Positions 25,401 through 32,516 of a stretch of DNA of 64,000 nt are shown here, one piece after another. Source of the stretch: Salinicola endophyticus (GTDB lineage Bacteria; Pseudomonadota; Gammaproteobacteria; Pseudomonadales; Halomonadaceae); the NCBI RefSeq assembly GCF_040536835.1, contig NZ_CP159578.1, positions 4,092,001 to 4,156,000 on the forward strand, read 5' to 3'. The position numbers and the translations under genes are program-made. Each line of letters begins with the position of its first letter. Position 1 is the stretch's first letter. The notes under the pieces were generated by a model that saw only the letters and a program-made list of their open reading frames with translations, was not told where the DNA came from and made no database searches.

Positions 25401-27029
25401 CTCCGCCATCGCCTCGTCGGTGAACTTGGCGATCTCCTCGTCCCCGAGCAGCTTGGCAAGCTCCTCGCCAAGCTTCTCCTCGTGGATCAGGCCACGCAGG
25501 TCGGCCGGGTCCATGCCCTGGGTATCGCTGGCGTAGTAGGTCCAGTCGCCGCCGTGATTGACCGTCATGTAGGGCAGGTACTGGAAGCTACCATCATCCA
25601 GTTGGGACTTGAGCTCGAGCAGCCGGGCATATTTCTTGAAGTTCTCGTTGTCCGAGTTCTCCGCCTTCTCCTCCAGCTTCTCCATGTAGAGTTCGGTGAC
25701 CGTCTTGGCCTCGCCATCGTCGTTCTCGACGGTGGTCTCCTGGCCCATCAGGTTGGTCTCTTCCGAGCTGGGCAGGTCGTGGTCGGCGAACACATCGTCG
25801 ATGACATCCTCGCTCGAGGTCTGCTGGAAGCTGGAGGCGGCCTCGAAATGCTCCGGCGTCACCCCCTTTGAGACGATGAACTTCTCGCCGTCGACCTCGA
25901 CCAGCTTGAGTCCCTCGATGACGTCGCCGTGCTCGTCGGTGGCACTCTTGACGCTGTCGCCCTTGCCCAGCACGGGGATGTCCTCGTCGGCGGAGCGCAG
26001 CTTGTAGCCGTCGTCCTCGAGTTCGTGGATCCGTTTCCAGGTCTGCTGCGCGGTGGAAACCGTCTCGAACAGGGCCGGCGTCAACGCCTTCGATACCACC
26101 ACGTCCTTGCCATCGTGAGTGGTGAAGCGAATGACGTCGTCCCGTGCATCGTTCTGCCAGTGGAATCGCTTGTAGTCATTGAAGTCGGGTGCGTCGGTAT
26201 CGGCGCCGGCAATGGTGGCGCCATCCTCGACCGCAATGTCGATGGCATCCTGATGCTCGGCGTTGCCCCCCAGGGTGGCGTGCTGCTCGCTCAGGTAGTC
26301 ATAGAGTTCCGGATTGTCGCTGCGCGCGACGACGAACTTCTTGCCGTCATGCTCGTAGCGAATCACCTCCGGGCCCATCTCGCCGGGCGCGCCGACTTCG
26401 GTGTTGTAGTAGGGCGGTGGCGTGGCGTCGCCGGTGATGCGCTCGTAGCCATCCGACTCGCTTTTATTGATGCCGATCAGGCTTTCATAATCCTTCTTGA
26501 TGGCAGCGAAGAGTTCTGGGTTGGCGCGTTCGGCAACCACGACACGGGCGCCGTTCTGCATCTCGTAGCGGACGATGCCCTTGGCGACTTCGTCGGGAGG
26601 GCCGATGAAGCGGTAGTCGCTCAGCTTGCCGGGAGGCTCGGCATCCAGCGGCAATACGCCGTAGCCATCCTCCCCGCTCTGGTTGAGCGCGGTCATCTGG
26701 GCGGCGTCCTGGTTGACCGTCTCGAACAGCGCCGGCGTGGCGTGGCGGTCGACCTCGACGGTCTTGCCGCCCTTGGTCTCGTAGCGGATGCGGTCCTCGC
26801 CGATAGTCACGATCTGGTTGTAATCTTTCAGGTTTCTGGGCGCTTTGGTATTACTGTCAGCGACCTCCTTCTGTTGCGTTTCCGACCCCTCTTCACGATC
26901 AGATTTTCGACTCGTCAACATCGCCTGTGACAGCTTCACTCGCCAGCCTTCGGGGGGTGAATTCTGCCTGCCGGGAGTATCCGCATCGGGGATATAAGAC
27001 GAATTCTTGAGCGTAATTTCTCCAGCCAT
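22458..27029 (-). CDS. giant NolX/HrpF-like T3SS translocon or effector protein (1523 aa)
   Basis: No signal peptide. Residues about 65-395 hold five ~80-aa repeats of the form '..IRYE..GK.VVV....PELFE....' ending 'S..DGY'. A helical, acidic region with coiled-coil potential follows. Hydrophobic stretches lie near 790-840 ('TMFAIGGTAALVNAIY') and 1185-1290 ('AGGILDTVVAGVGLNQLI', 'GNLIGLGVGFASLILNAVMA'). The C-terminus has EF-hand-like loops ('DGADNKISSADI'), as in NolX/HrpF. NolX/HrpF are secreted T3SS proteins that insert into host membranes. It lies at the left edge of the T3SS locus on the opposite strand and is clearly related to the protein at 43824, especially in the 515-590 and 1185-1330 regions. 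Function is inferred. Start follows GGGAG. Confidence 0.75.
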   Translation of the reverse strand: MAGEITLKNSSYIPDADTPGRQNSPPEGWRVKLSQAMLTSRKSDREEGSETQQKEVADSNTKAPRNLKDYNQIVTIGEDRIRYETKGGKTVEVDRHATPALFETVNQDAAQMTALNQSGEDGYGVLPLDAEPPGKLSDYRFIGPPDEVAKGIVRYEMQNGARVVVAERANPELFAAIKKDYESLIGINKSESDGYERITGDATPPPYYNTEVGAPGEMGPEVIRYEHDGKKFVVARSDNPELYDYLSEQHATLGGNAEHQDAIDIAVEDGATIAGADTDAPDFNDYKRFHWQNDARDDVIRFTTHDGKDVVVSKALTPALFETVSTAQQTWKRIHELEDDGYKLRSADEDIPVLGKGDSVKSATDEHGDVIEGLKLVEVDGEKFIVSKGVTPEHFEAASSFQQTSSEDVIDDVFADHDLPSSEETNLMGQETTVENDDGEAKTVTELYMEKLEEKAENSDNENFKKYARLLELKSQLDDGSFQYLPYMTVNHGGDWTYYASDTQGMDPADLRGLIHEEKLGEELAKLLGDEEIAKFTDEAMAEAQSKIKDRDGLADKIYDSLTGDKGADYLDAIEDLRDKGFGDEAATRLNNDLNTLQALDPERAAEARGSITAASTARGLEEELADIDAEYDASQNGDDISPESEEAAEQVAADMVPTILTGITYSTFGIQTTDGVWNAVKDALSADKTDPKGTVPPNLSADEKLQFTKIMAIAAGLKEVIKKAALSGSNVETALKDSSLMRDVMKKVNERLRNMTTSRDGQPPIVELSDSERANVQGSLKSQFRSLMNSNTMFAIGGTAALVNAIYRRSGDDFGDTWQERMTVARGMLVFIGTTPFALKGITDAVGPKLDEGGRLGKLFGTTNITQALGLDKEMGDVLRERFPGTFNGDKAPSLNPGEQARGKLDDIRGKLESFDTLLDQRDAPDFEQKAQGLVDDIQGQLDEVDRIVKASDSLSDDEKKEIQQRLDTIEDRLDKVEMKKEGLAPQNADDLRGLVDDLFEEIQPFASSVTPSEQRFAQIDDFDRAVAEYRELLDADGKGKGKMPEQAPALFDDIMEKHRAIRSSIESDPTLSDADRAQQLERLDDIASRLDDVRPTDGGTLPSGAGDALDDLDSLSDDLHQRFDPANGESSKSAMQPFNQALDSEADVMTNGDRAAGGSSPDSPGGTGGTSGDGDVGSKKKALIGPALKGLAYMTDFAGGILDTVVAGVGLNQLIKNGGTPMEFAASSTGVVSGSFFTIGGAAEIGASLQTASRVLSGLGAGLRAAGPIGNLIGLGVGFASLILNAVMAQKKGAETEGKIRDQFEQFAEDGVTEDDWGEKFNYLINSSYGFKEMMHAGDDDKEPDPLFKEWFPEDMAAWEAQPEQYEKFTQEIRENGNVGDFFFDIDKDQMQLNIHGQAFYQEHKEIIDTILTNWGKGDGGSNWAGLEDGDDIVSWDDLKDISEGEYGSSQSEKDAADFLLKNEEFFALLDTLHKQDGADNKISSADIDSWMQLIGEREITDDNPAFEEGSPWDNPAWYRG

Positions 27030-27160
27030 TGTCAGGATCTCCCGGTCTTTTCATGTCGTTTCCGAAGGCACTCTCCGATGTCGATCGTCGAGAACCCCTG
27101 TCGATAGTCAGCCTTTCGCTTGCGACCAAGGCACCACCGTCGCGTCTCGAGGCCGCCACT

Positions 27161-27200
27161 TTAGCGATGAGAAAAAAGCCTTAGCGATGAGAAAAAAGCC
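27161..27200. repeat. perfect 20-bp tandem duplication
   Basis: TTAGCGATGAGAAAAAAGCC occurs twice head to tail without mismatch, 130 bases upstream of the giant gene's start. Perfect identity suggests a recent event or selection. Confidence 0.8.
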
Positions 27201-27746
27201 GATGGCGCGACTCATCAAGCGGGCTGATGCATCTGCCATGGTCCCGATATCGAGTACGCCTTGCGTGAAGGCCACCCCCTACTCGAGACGCCACCAGCGG
27301 CATGTCTCCCTGATCGCGAGATAAGCCAGCCCCTGTCTAACGCTCCCATGAGGCGGCTAGGCACTCACCGATATCCGTATCTTTCCCTCAAACATAAGGG
27401 GTAAATGGCATCGGCAAAAGCGGATGAAGACAACATGACCATAGTTTGAAAAACCAAGAAATCAGGAACAAGACAAATCAAAAAACCATGGAAGCAGAAA
27501 AAAATACTGTAAAAATGTCAAAAGCAGGAAAAAAGCACCAATTCGCCAAATTTGACTGTATCCGTAAAGCTACATTGCCTTACACGACTACTGCCGCCGC
27601 GGGCTTACCCGAGCGCGACAGCCAAGTTGCCATCACGACACGTCCCGGCTCGATGCACCACCTCGTCGAATTCGATTTGAGATCTCACAAAGCAATGATC
27701 TCAAAAGTATTTTTGATTGACCGTTCAATATCATAATAATTTTGAA

Positions 27747-27842
27747 TCACATTCGATCTCGCTTAGCGAGTCGCGCAGCAACGTGCCTGAAAAGAGAAAC
27801 ACTTCGATAAAAAAAATTACGCCGACAACTTCGCTTTGTCAT
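27747..27842 (-). CDS. possible 31-aa basic small protein
   Basis: Starts MTKRSCRRNFFYRS and is rich in Arg. It has an unusually good ribosome-binding site, AAGGAG seven bases before ATG. No known family is recognised. The ORF is short and could be chance. The good start signal is the only support. Confidence 0.3.
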   Translation of the reverse strand: MTKRSCRRNFFYRSVSLFRHVAARLAKRDRM

Positions 27843-27968
27843 TGCGTGCTCCTTAGTATGAATTGTGCCGGAAGATAACGGATCATCGAGTCCGCCCCGT
27901 GCTCTCATGACCGCTACGCTTCCGGGCGAGATGAACTTCTCAAACCAATACTTCTCAGGAGTCATGAC

Positions 27969-28142
27969 ATGGCAGATGTACCCTCCATCGACCCGAGCAC
28001 TTCCAACGACAGCGCCGATTCTGCTATCGGCCAGCTGAAAGCCGTCTTCGATCAGGCCATCGAGAAATCGGCAGAAATCACCAAGGTCACGACCGAGAAA
28101 AAGACCATGCTGGACGCGACCAAACAGCGCCCGCAGAACTGA
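27969..28142 (+). CDS. small acidic/helical protein, candidate T3SS needle/pilin subunit
   Basis: 57 aa: a Ser/Asp-rich N-terminus (MADVPSIDPSTSNDSADS) then one long helix ('IGQLKAVFDQAIEKSAEITK', 'VTTEKKTMLDATKQ'). Size, lack of Cys and of a signal peptide, and the position as first gene of the T3SS block fit a secreted needle (SctF) or NopA-like pilus subunit. AGGAG lies ten bases before ATG. A 238-base gap to sctD follows with no other gene visible. The assignment is inference from size and place. Confidence 0.55.
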   Translation: MADVPSIDPSTSNDSADSAIGQLKAVFDQAIEKSAEITKVTTEKKTMLDATKQRPQN

Positions 28143-28380
28143 TATCGGCCTGTCGCGGGCTCGCTACGGCCCGCGTCGTCATCCGGCCCCGCCGGGGGTC
28201 CATCTCGCCAACCCGTCGTGTCATCGGCAAGGGGCGTGGTACCCGCGGCGGTTCTGACTCCAGGCACCGGATGGCACCGACACTCTGGCCGTTTGCGGCA
28301 TTGTCCAGGTCATGTCTTCGCCAACGGCAGACTGATCGCCCCCGGACGCCGCTCCTCTCGTATATCGCGCGAGATCGTTT

Positions 28381-29367
28381 ATGAGCATCGTCAACGCCTC
28401 AGACAACGCCCCGACGGCGTCGACAGTGGACGTCGTCATGATTCTGACAGTCACCACCGGCCTGCACCGGGGCGCCGTCATCACGCTACATGAGCCGGTC
28501 TGCCGGATCGGCAGCGCCGATAACGCCGATGTCTGGCTGGGCGATACGGGGCTGTCGCCGGAGCACCTCGTGCTCAGATTTCATGGCCGCCAGCTGGCGG
28601 TCGAAGCCGTGGGCGGCGATATCGTCGTCAACGGCCAGCGAGTCACGCAGGGGACCGGGCTGCGCTGCACCGCGCCAGCGACGCTGCACGTCGGCGAGGT
28701 GGCGCTGACGCTGACGCGCCCGGCCACACCGTCGCTGCTGAGCGCCCTGCCGCGTCTCCCGGCATTTACCCTGCGCTGGAGACGCTCGCTCAACCGCGCC
28801 GCCCCCGTGAGCGCACTACTCGTCACGCTGGGCGTGCTGGGACTTTACGAGTTCGTCGACGTCAATCAGGCCGGCGCCAACATCGGCAGCGTCGCCCCGC
28901 ATGCCGAGCCTGCAAGCGACAACTCACGCATCGACGAACAGGCCATTGCCGGTGCCCGACAGCTGGCCGAGCGCGCGGCCTCGTCGCCCGCGCAGGCACT
29001 GCGCGCGCATCTCGCCGCGGCCGGCCTGAATACCATCACGCTCAGCCAGCACGACCGCTACCTGAGCGTCGCGGGGCATTACACGCCGGGGCAGCGCGTG
29101 GCCTGGGAGGAGACGCAGCGCTGGTTCGATCAACACTTCGGCAGCCGCCACGTGCTGCTCAACGCAGTGGAGCCGCAGCCCGCCACCAGCCCCCCCGATC
29201 TGCGGCTCAGCGCCGTATGGCTCGGTGACAACCCCTATCTGATCGACCACCACGGCAAGCGTCTCTACCCCGGCGCGGCCCTGCCCTCGGGCTGGGTCGT
29301 CTCCTCCATCGACGCCCAGCGCGTCCTGCTCCGCCATGGCGACGAGCAGTACGCGCTGACGCTATAG
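28381..29367 (+). CDS. sctD: T3SS inner-membrane ring protein SctD
   Basis: 328 aa. The cytosolic N-terminus is an FHA-like domain (about residues 28-110: 'VCRIGSADNADVWLGDTGLS', 'PEHLVLRFHGRQLAVEAVGG'). A single TM follows at about 141-158 ('APVSALLVTLGVLGLYEFV'), then a periplasmic ring-building region with a BON-like segment ('LRAHLAAAGLNTITLSQHDR'). This is the topology of SctD (YscD, PrgH, rhizobial Y4yQ), the outer of the two inner-membrane rings with SctJ. It opens the left T3SS operon. Confidence 0.8.
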   Translation: MSIVNASDNAPTASTVDVVMILTVTTGLHRGAVITLHEPVCRIGSADNADVWLGDTGLSPEHLVLRFHGRQLAVEAVGGDIVVNGQRVTQGTGLRCTAPATLHVGEVALTLTRPATPSLLSALPRLPAFTLRWRRSLNRAAPVSALLVTLGVLGLYEFVDVNQAGANIGSVAPHAEPASDNSRIDEQAIAGARQLAERAASSPAQALRAHLAAAGLNTITLSQHDRYLSVAGHYTPGQRVAWEETQRWFDQHFGSRHVLLNAVEPQPATSPPDLRLSAVWLGDNPYLIDHHGKRLYPGAALPSGWVVSSIDAQRVLLRHGDEQYALTL

Positions 29368-29391
29368 CCACAGCGTGATGAGGACGATGGC

Positions 29392-29808
29392 ATGAGAATC
29401 GGCGAACGGGAGGCGCCCGACGCAGGCCAGCGCCTTGCGCCAGGGGTGACGGACGCACCAGCGCCGCGCGAGCGTCAAACGCCCGCCGGTGGTGACTTCA
29501 CCCACGCTGTCGATCGCGCTCAGCAACGGCGCGGGGAGCATCCGGCACTGCACCAACAGCTGGCAGCCCTGGCCAGCCCGGCGCCCAGCGATCCGGCCAG
29601 CTTCTCGCCCGCGCGCAGCCTCGACCTGCTCCAGCACGTCGTCGACAGCGTCCTGCCGCGCCTCGAGGCCGACGCCGCCACGCTGGCCGACGCCACGACG
29701 ATTCTCGACGAAGAGATCGCCTGGCGGCAGGCGTGGGAGAACCGCCTCCACGTGCCGCTCGCCAGCGAACGCGCAACCGACGGCGAAACACCGGAGGAGA
29801 GATCATGA
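29392..29808 (+). CDS. T3SS-operon protein of unknown function
   Basis: 138 aa. A Pro/Gln/Arg-rich disordered N-terminal half is followed by a helical C-terminal half ('SLDLLQHVVDSVLPRLEADA', 'ATLADATTILDEEIAWRQAW'). No membrane segment or signal. It sits between sctD and a TPR gene and overlaps the latter by ATGA. In rhizobial systems a small poorly conserved gene occupies a similar place. It could be a chaperone or sorting-platform accessory. I cannot assign it. Confidence 0.65.
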   Translation: MRIGEREAPDAGQRLAPGVTDAPAPRERQTPAGGDFTHAVDRAQQRRGEHPALHQQLAALASPAPSDPASFSPARSLDLLQHVVDSVLPRLEADAATLADATTILDEEIAWRQAWENRLHVPLASERATDGETPEERS

Positions 29809-30185
29809 GTCAGCGCGACGATCGCGACGCCGCCGACCTGCTCCATCTCATCGGCCACCTCTATCTGCAGAGCGGCCAGACCCAGCGTGGTCTGGTGCTA
29901 CTGCTCATCGCCCAGCGCCTGGCCCCGGACCACAGCGGCCTGCTGCACGCGCTGTGCCAAGGGTTCCTGGCCAGCGGCCAGGGACAGCGCGCACTACACA
30001 CGATCGAGCGGCTCGAAGCACAGGCCGGAGCGGCTGCCGATCCCGCGCTGGCGCTGCTGAGGGGGCGAGCCCAGACCCTCGTGGGCGCCCCCGAGCTGGC
30101 GCGGCAGAGCTACCGTGACTATCTCGCCCGCCGGGCGAGCGCCGATAGAACGACACCTCATACCGGTGCCGGAGGTGAGGCATGA
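29805..30185 (+). CDS. TPR-type T3SS accessory protein (SctG/HrpB1-like)
   Basis: 126 aa with about three TPR-like helix pairs: 'LLHLIGHLYLQSGQTQRGLV' + 'LLLIAQRLAPDHSGLLHALC' + 'QGFLASGQGQRALHTIERLE', then 'ALALLRGRAQTLVGAPELAR'. Small TPR proteins beside sctV are found in rhizobial (Y4yS) and Hrp2 (HrpB1) systems, and YscG-type TPR chaperones bind the needle subunit. It overlaps both neighbours by ATGA/ATGATG, so it is translationally coupled to sctV. Confidence 0.7.
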   Translation: MSQRDDRDAADLLHLIGHLYLQSGQTQRGLVLLLIAQRLAPDHSGLLHALCQGFLASGQGQRALHTIERLEAQAGAAADPALALLRGRAQTLVGAPELARQSYRDYLARRASADRTTPHTGAGGEA

Positions 30186-32401
30186 TGCCCCTGCTCGCGC
30201 GGCTCAACCGCCTGGCCCAGCGCGCCGCCCAGCGCAGCGACGTGATCATCGCCGCCTTCATGGTGCTGGCAGTGGTGATGATGATCATTCCGCTGCCCAC
30301 CGCGCTGGTCGACGCGCTGATCGGCATCAACATCGGCTTCAGCCTGCTGGTCCTGGTGGTCGCCTTCTATATCTCCCATCCGGTGGAGTTCTCCTCGCTG
30401 CCACCGATCATTCTCCTCGCCACGCTCTTCCGCCTGGCGCTGTCGATCACCACCACGCGGCTGATTCTGCTCGACGCCGATGCCGGCCAGATCGTCGCCG
30501 CTTTCGGCAACTTCGTCATCGCCGGCGAAGTGGTCATCGGCATGGTGGTGTTTCTGATCATCACCGTGGCGCAGTTCCTGGTGATCACCAAAGGGTCGGA
30601 GCGGGTGGCCGAGGTCGCCGCGCGCTTCACCCTCGATGCCATGCCCGGCAAGCAGATGAGCATCGACAACGATCTGCGCAACGGCGATATCGACACCCAG
30701 GAGGCGCGCCGGCGGCGCTCGCGCCTGGAGAGTGAAAGCCAGCTCTACGGCGCGATGGACGGCGCCATGAAGTTCGTCAAGGGCGACGCCATCGCCGGGC
30801 TGGTGATCCTCTTCGTCAACCTGATCGGGGGCCTGCTGATCGGCATGCTGCAGCACGACATGGCCTTCAACGATGCCGTCGAAACCTACTCGCTGCTCAC
30901 CGTCGGCGATGGCTTGATCGCGCAGATTCCGGCGCTGTTGATCTCGATCGGTGCCGGCACCGTGGTGACCCGCGTCAGCTCCGACAACGCCAGCGACCTG
31001 GGCAGCGAGATCGTCGGCCAGCTCGGCAGCAATGCCAAGGCGTTGGGGCTGACCGCTGCCGTGCTCTTCTGCGCCGCCTTCGTACCCGGTTTCGCCACCG
31101 GGGTGTTTCTTGCCCTCGCCGCCCTGCTCGGTGGCGCGGCGTTCTATCTGCGCCGCCGTCAGCGCCGTGCGGCGGCCAGTGAAGCGCCATCCAGCGGCGA
31201 TGCTTCCACCAGCGCCCTGTCCACCAACGATCTCTCCACCCATGCCCCGTCCACTGGCCCGGCATCCACGGCCTCCGCCGCCGCTCAGCCGCCGCAGGCG
31301 GAGGGCCAGTCAGCGGCGTTCGCCATGGCCGATGACGATCCGCGCCAGCATCGCGTCATGCTCGGCTTGAGCGCCCCGCTGGCCGACACCCTGTCCCTCG
31401 ACCTGCTGCGCGAGGCGCTGCAGCACGCCACCCAGCGCATCGAGCGCGATCTGGGCATCGCCCTGCCCGCGCCGGGCCTGCGCATCGAACCGACGCTGGA
31501 GGCCGGACACTTCACCATCGAGCTGGATGACGTCCCGGTGCTCGCCGGCGAACTGCCACCGGAAACGCTGCTGCTCGATGACGACCCCAGCCTGCTCGCG
31601 GTGGTCGAGCTCACCGCCACGCCGCGGCCGGCGCTGGTGGGGCGTGGCCAGTGGCAGTGGCTCGACGACACCCGTGCGGACGCCCTCGACGCCGCCGGCA
31701 TCCGCTACCTCACCCCGGTGCAGGTGCTGGCACGCTGCCTCGAATCGGTGTTCGCGCGCTATGCCGGCGAGTTCCTGGGCATTCAGGAAGCGCGCACGCT
31801 GCTCTCCGAGATGGAGAGCCACTATGCCGAGCTGGTCAGTGAGGCGGTACGGGTGGTGTCGCTGCAGAAGATGGCCGACATCCTGCGCCGGCTGGTCAGC
31901 GAGGGCGTACCGGTACGCGCCCTGCGCGCCATTCTGGAGGCAATGGTGGCCAACGGCAGCCAGGAGCCCAATACCGCCCGGCTCGCCGATCAGATTCGCA
32001 TCGCCCTGGCGCGTCAGATCTGCCACCGCCATGCCCGCCACGACCGCGTGCTACCGGCCTGGGTCGCGACGCGGCCGCTGGAAGAGGCGCTGCGCAGCGC
32101 CCAGCGCCATACCGAAGCGCCCGCCGCGCGGGGCGGTTTGCCGTCTCCCTTGTCGCGCGCGCTGAGTGCCTGGTTCGAACAGCACCTGGATGCGCTGGAA
32201 GGCGAGCTCAAGCCGGTCGTGGTCATCGCCCATGATGTGCGCGCGACGCTGCAGCAGTGGGTCAGGCAGCAGGAGCTGGGGCTGGCGGTGATCGCCTGGC
32301 AAGAGATCGCCCCGGAGTTCCATCTGCAGGCCATCGCCCAGCTCCGCCTGGCCAAGCCAAGTCCTCGCCGCGAGGCGGAAACGTCGGCCCGGGCAGGGTG
32401 A
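30182..32401 (+). CDS. sctV: T3SS export gate protein SctV
   Basis: 739 aa. About eight N-terminal TM helices, with the FHIPEP-type signature region 'LATLFRLALSITTTRLILLD', 'GMVVFLIITVAQFLVITKGS' and 'VAARFTLDAMPGKQMSIDND' then 'LRNGDIDTQEARRRR'. A low-complexity Ser/Thr/Ala/Pro linker (about residues 330-385) leads to the cytosolic ring-forming domain ('LGLSAPLADTLSLDLLREAL', 'YLTPVQVLARCLESVFARYA', 'VPVRALRAILEAMVANG'). SctV forms the nonameric export gate that receives substrate-chaperone complexes. Confidence 0.95.
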   Translation: MMPLLARLNRLAQRAAQRSDVIIAAFMVLAVVMMIIPLPTALVDALIGINIGFSLLVLVVAFYISHPVEFSSLPPIILLATLFRLALSITTTRLILLDADAGQIVAAFGNFVIAGEVVIGMVVFLIITVAQFLVITKGSERVAEVAARFTLDAMPGKQMSIDNDLRNGDIDTQEARRRRSRLESESQLYGAMDGAMKFVKGDAIAGLVILFVNLIGGLLIGMLQHDMAFNDAVETYSLLTVGDGLIAQIPALLISIGAGTVVTRVSSDNASDLGSEIVGQLGSNAKALGLTAAVLFCAAFVPGFATGVFLALAALLGGAAFYLRRRQRRAAASEAPSSGDASTSALSTNDLSTHAPSTGPASTASAAAQPPQAEGQSAAFAMADDDPRQHRVMLGLSAPLADTLSLDLLREALQHATQRIERDLGIALPAPGLRIEPTLEAGHFTIELDDVPVLAGELPPETLLLDDDPSLLAVVELTATPRPALVGRGQWQWLDDTRADALDAAGIRYLTPVQVLARCLESVFARYAGEFLGIQEARTLLSEMESHYAELVSEAVRVVSLQKMADILRRLVSEGVPVRALRAILEAMVANGSQEPNTARLADQIRIALARQICHRHARHDRVLPAWVATRPLEEALRSAQRHTEAPAARGGLPSPLSRALSAWFEQHLDALEGELKPVVVIAHDVRATLQQWVRQQELGLAVIAWQEIAPEFHLQAIAQLRLAKPSPRREAETSARAG

Positions 32402-32405
32402 CGCC

Positions 32406-32516
32406 ATGACCTTCACGACAGCGCCGTTCACGCTGGCACGACACACAACGACAACCAGATTCAGGGAGCTTGGCGATGGGAGGCATCACATGATCGGGTG
32501 GCGACAGAGCTCATGA
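32406..32516 (+). CDS. possible 36-aa coupling ORF before the secretin gene
   Basis: ATG at 32406, four bases after the sctV stop. Its TGA overlaps the secretin ATG (ATGA at 32513). The product (MTFTTAPFTLARHTTTTRF...) has no recognisable feature. It may only keep ribosomes moving to the secretin start, or be a decayed gene. Confidence 0.3.
   Translation: MTFTTAPFTLARHTTTTRFRELGDGRHHMIGWRQSS

Larger units (their letters stand above)
27030..27968. other. AT-rich divergent intergenic region at the left end of the T3SS locus
   Basis: About 940 bases between the giant gene and the first rightward T3SS gene. It should carry promoters for both directions. I see no hrp box, PIP box or tts box. From 27400 to 27870 the composition is markedly AT-rich. 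It contains a 20-bp tandem duplication (27161-27200) and one possible small ORF (27747-27842). Confidence 0.5.

Noticed and set aside
24204..25871. 555-codon open frame antisense to the giant 1523-aa gene
   Set aside because: Repeat and hydrophobic patterning belong to the minus-strand frame, which also has the ribosome-binding site and a paralogue at 43824.
27030..27968. hrp box, PIP box or tts box for T3SS control
   Set aside because: I looked for GGAACC-N16-CCAC, TTCGC-N15-TTCGC and tts-type direct repeats on both strands and found no acceptable match.
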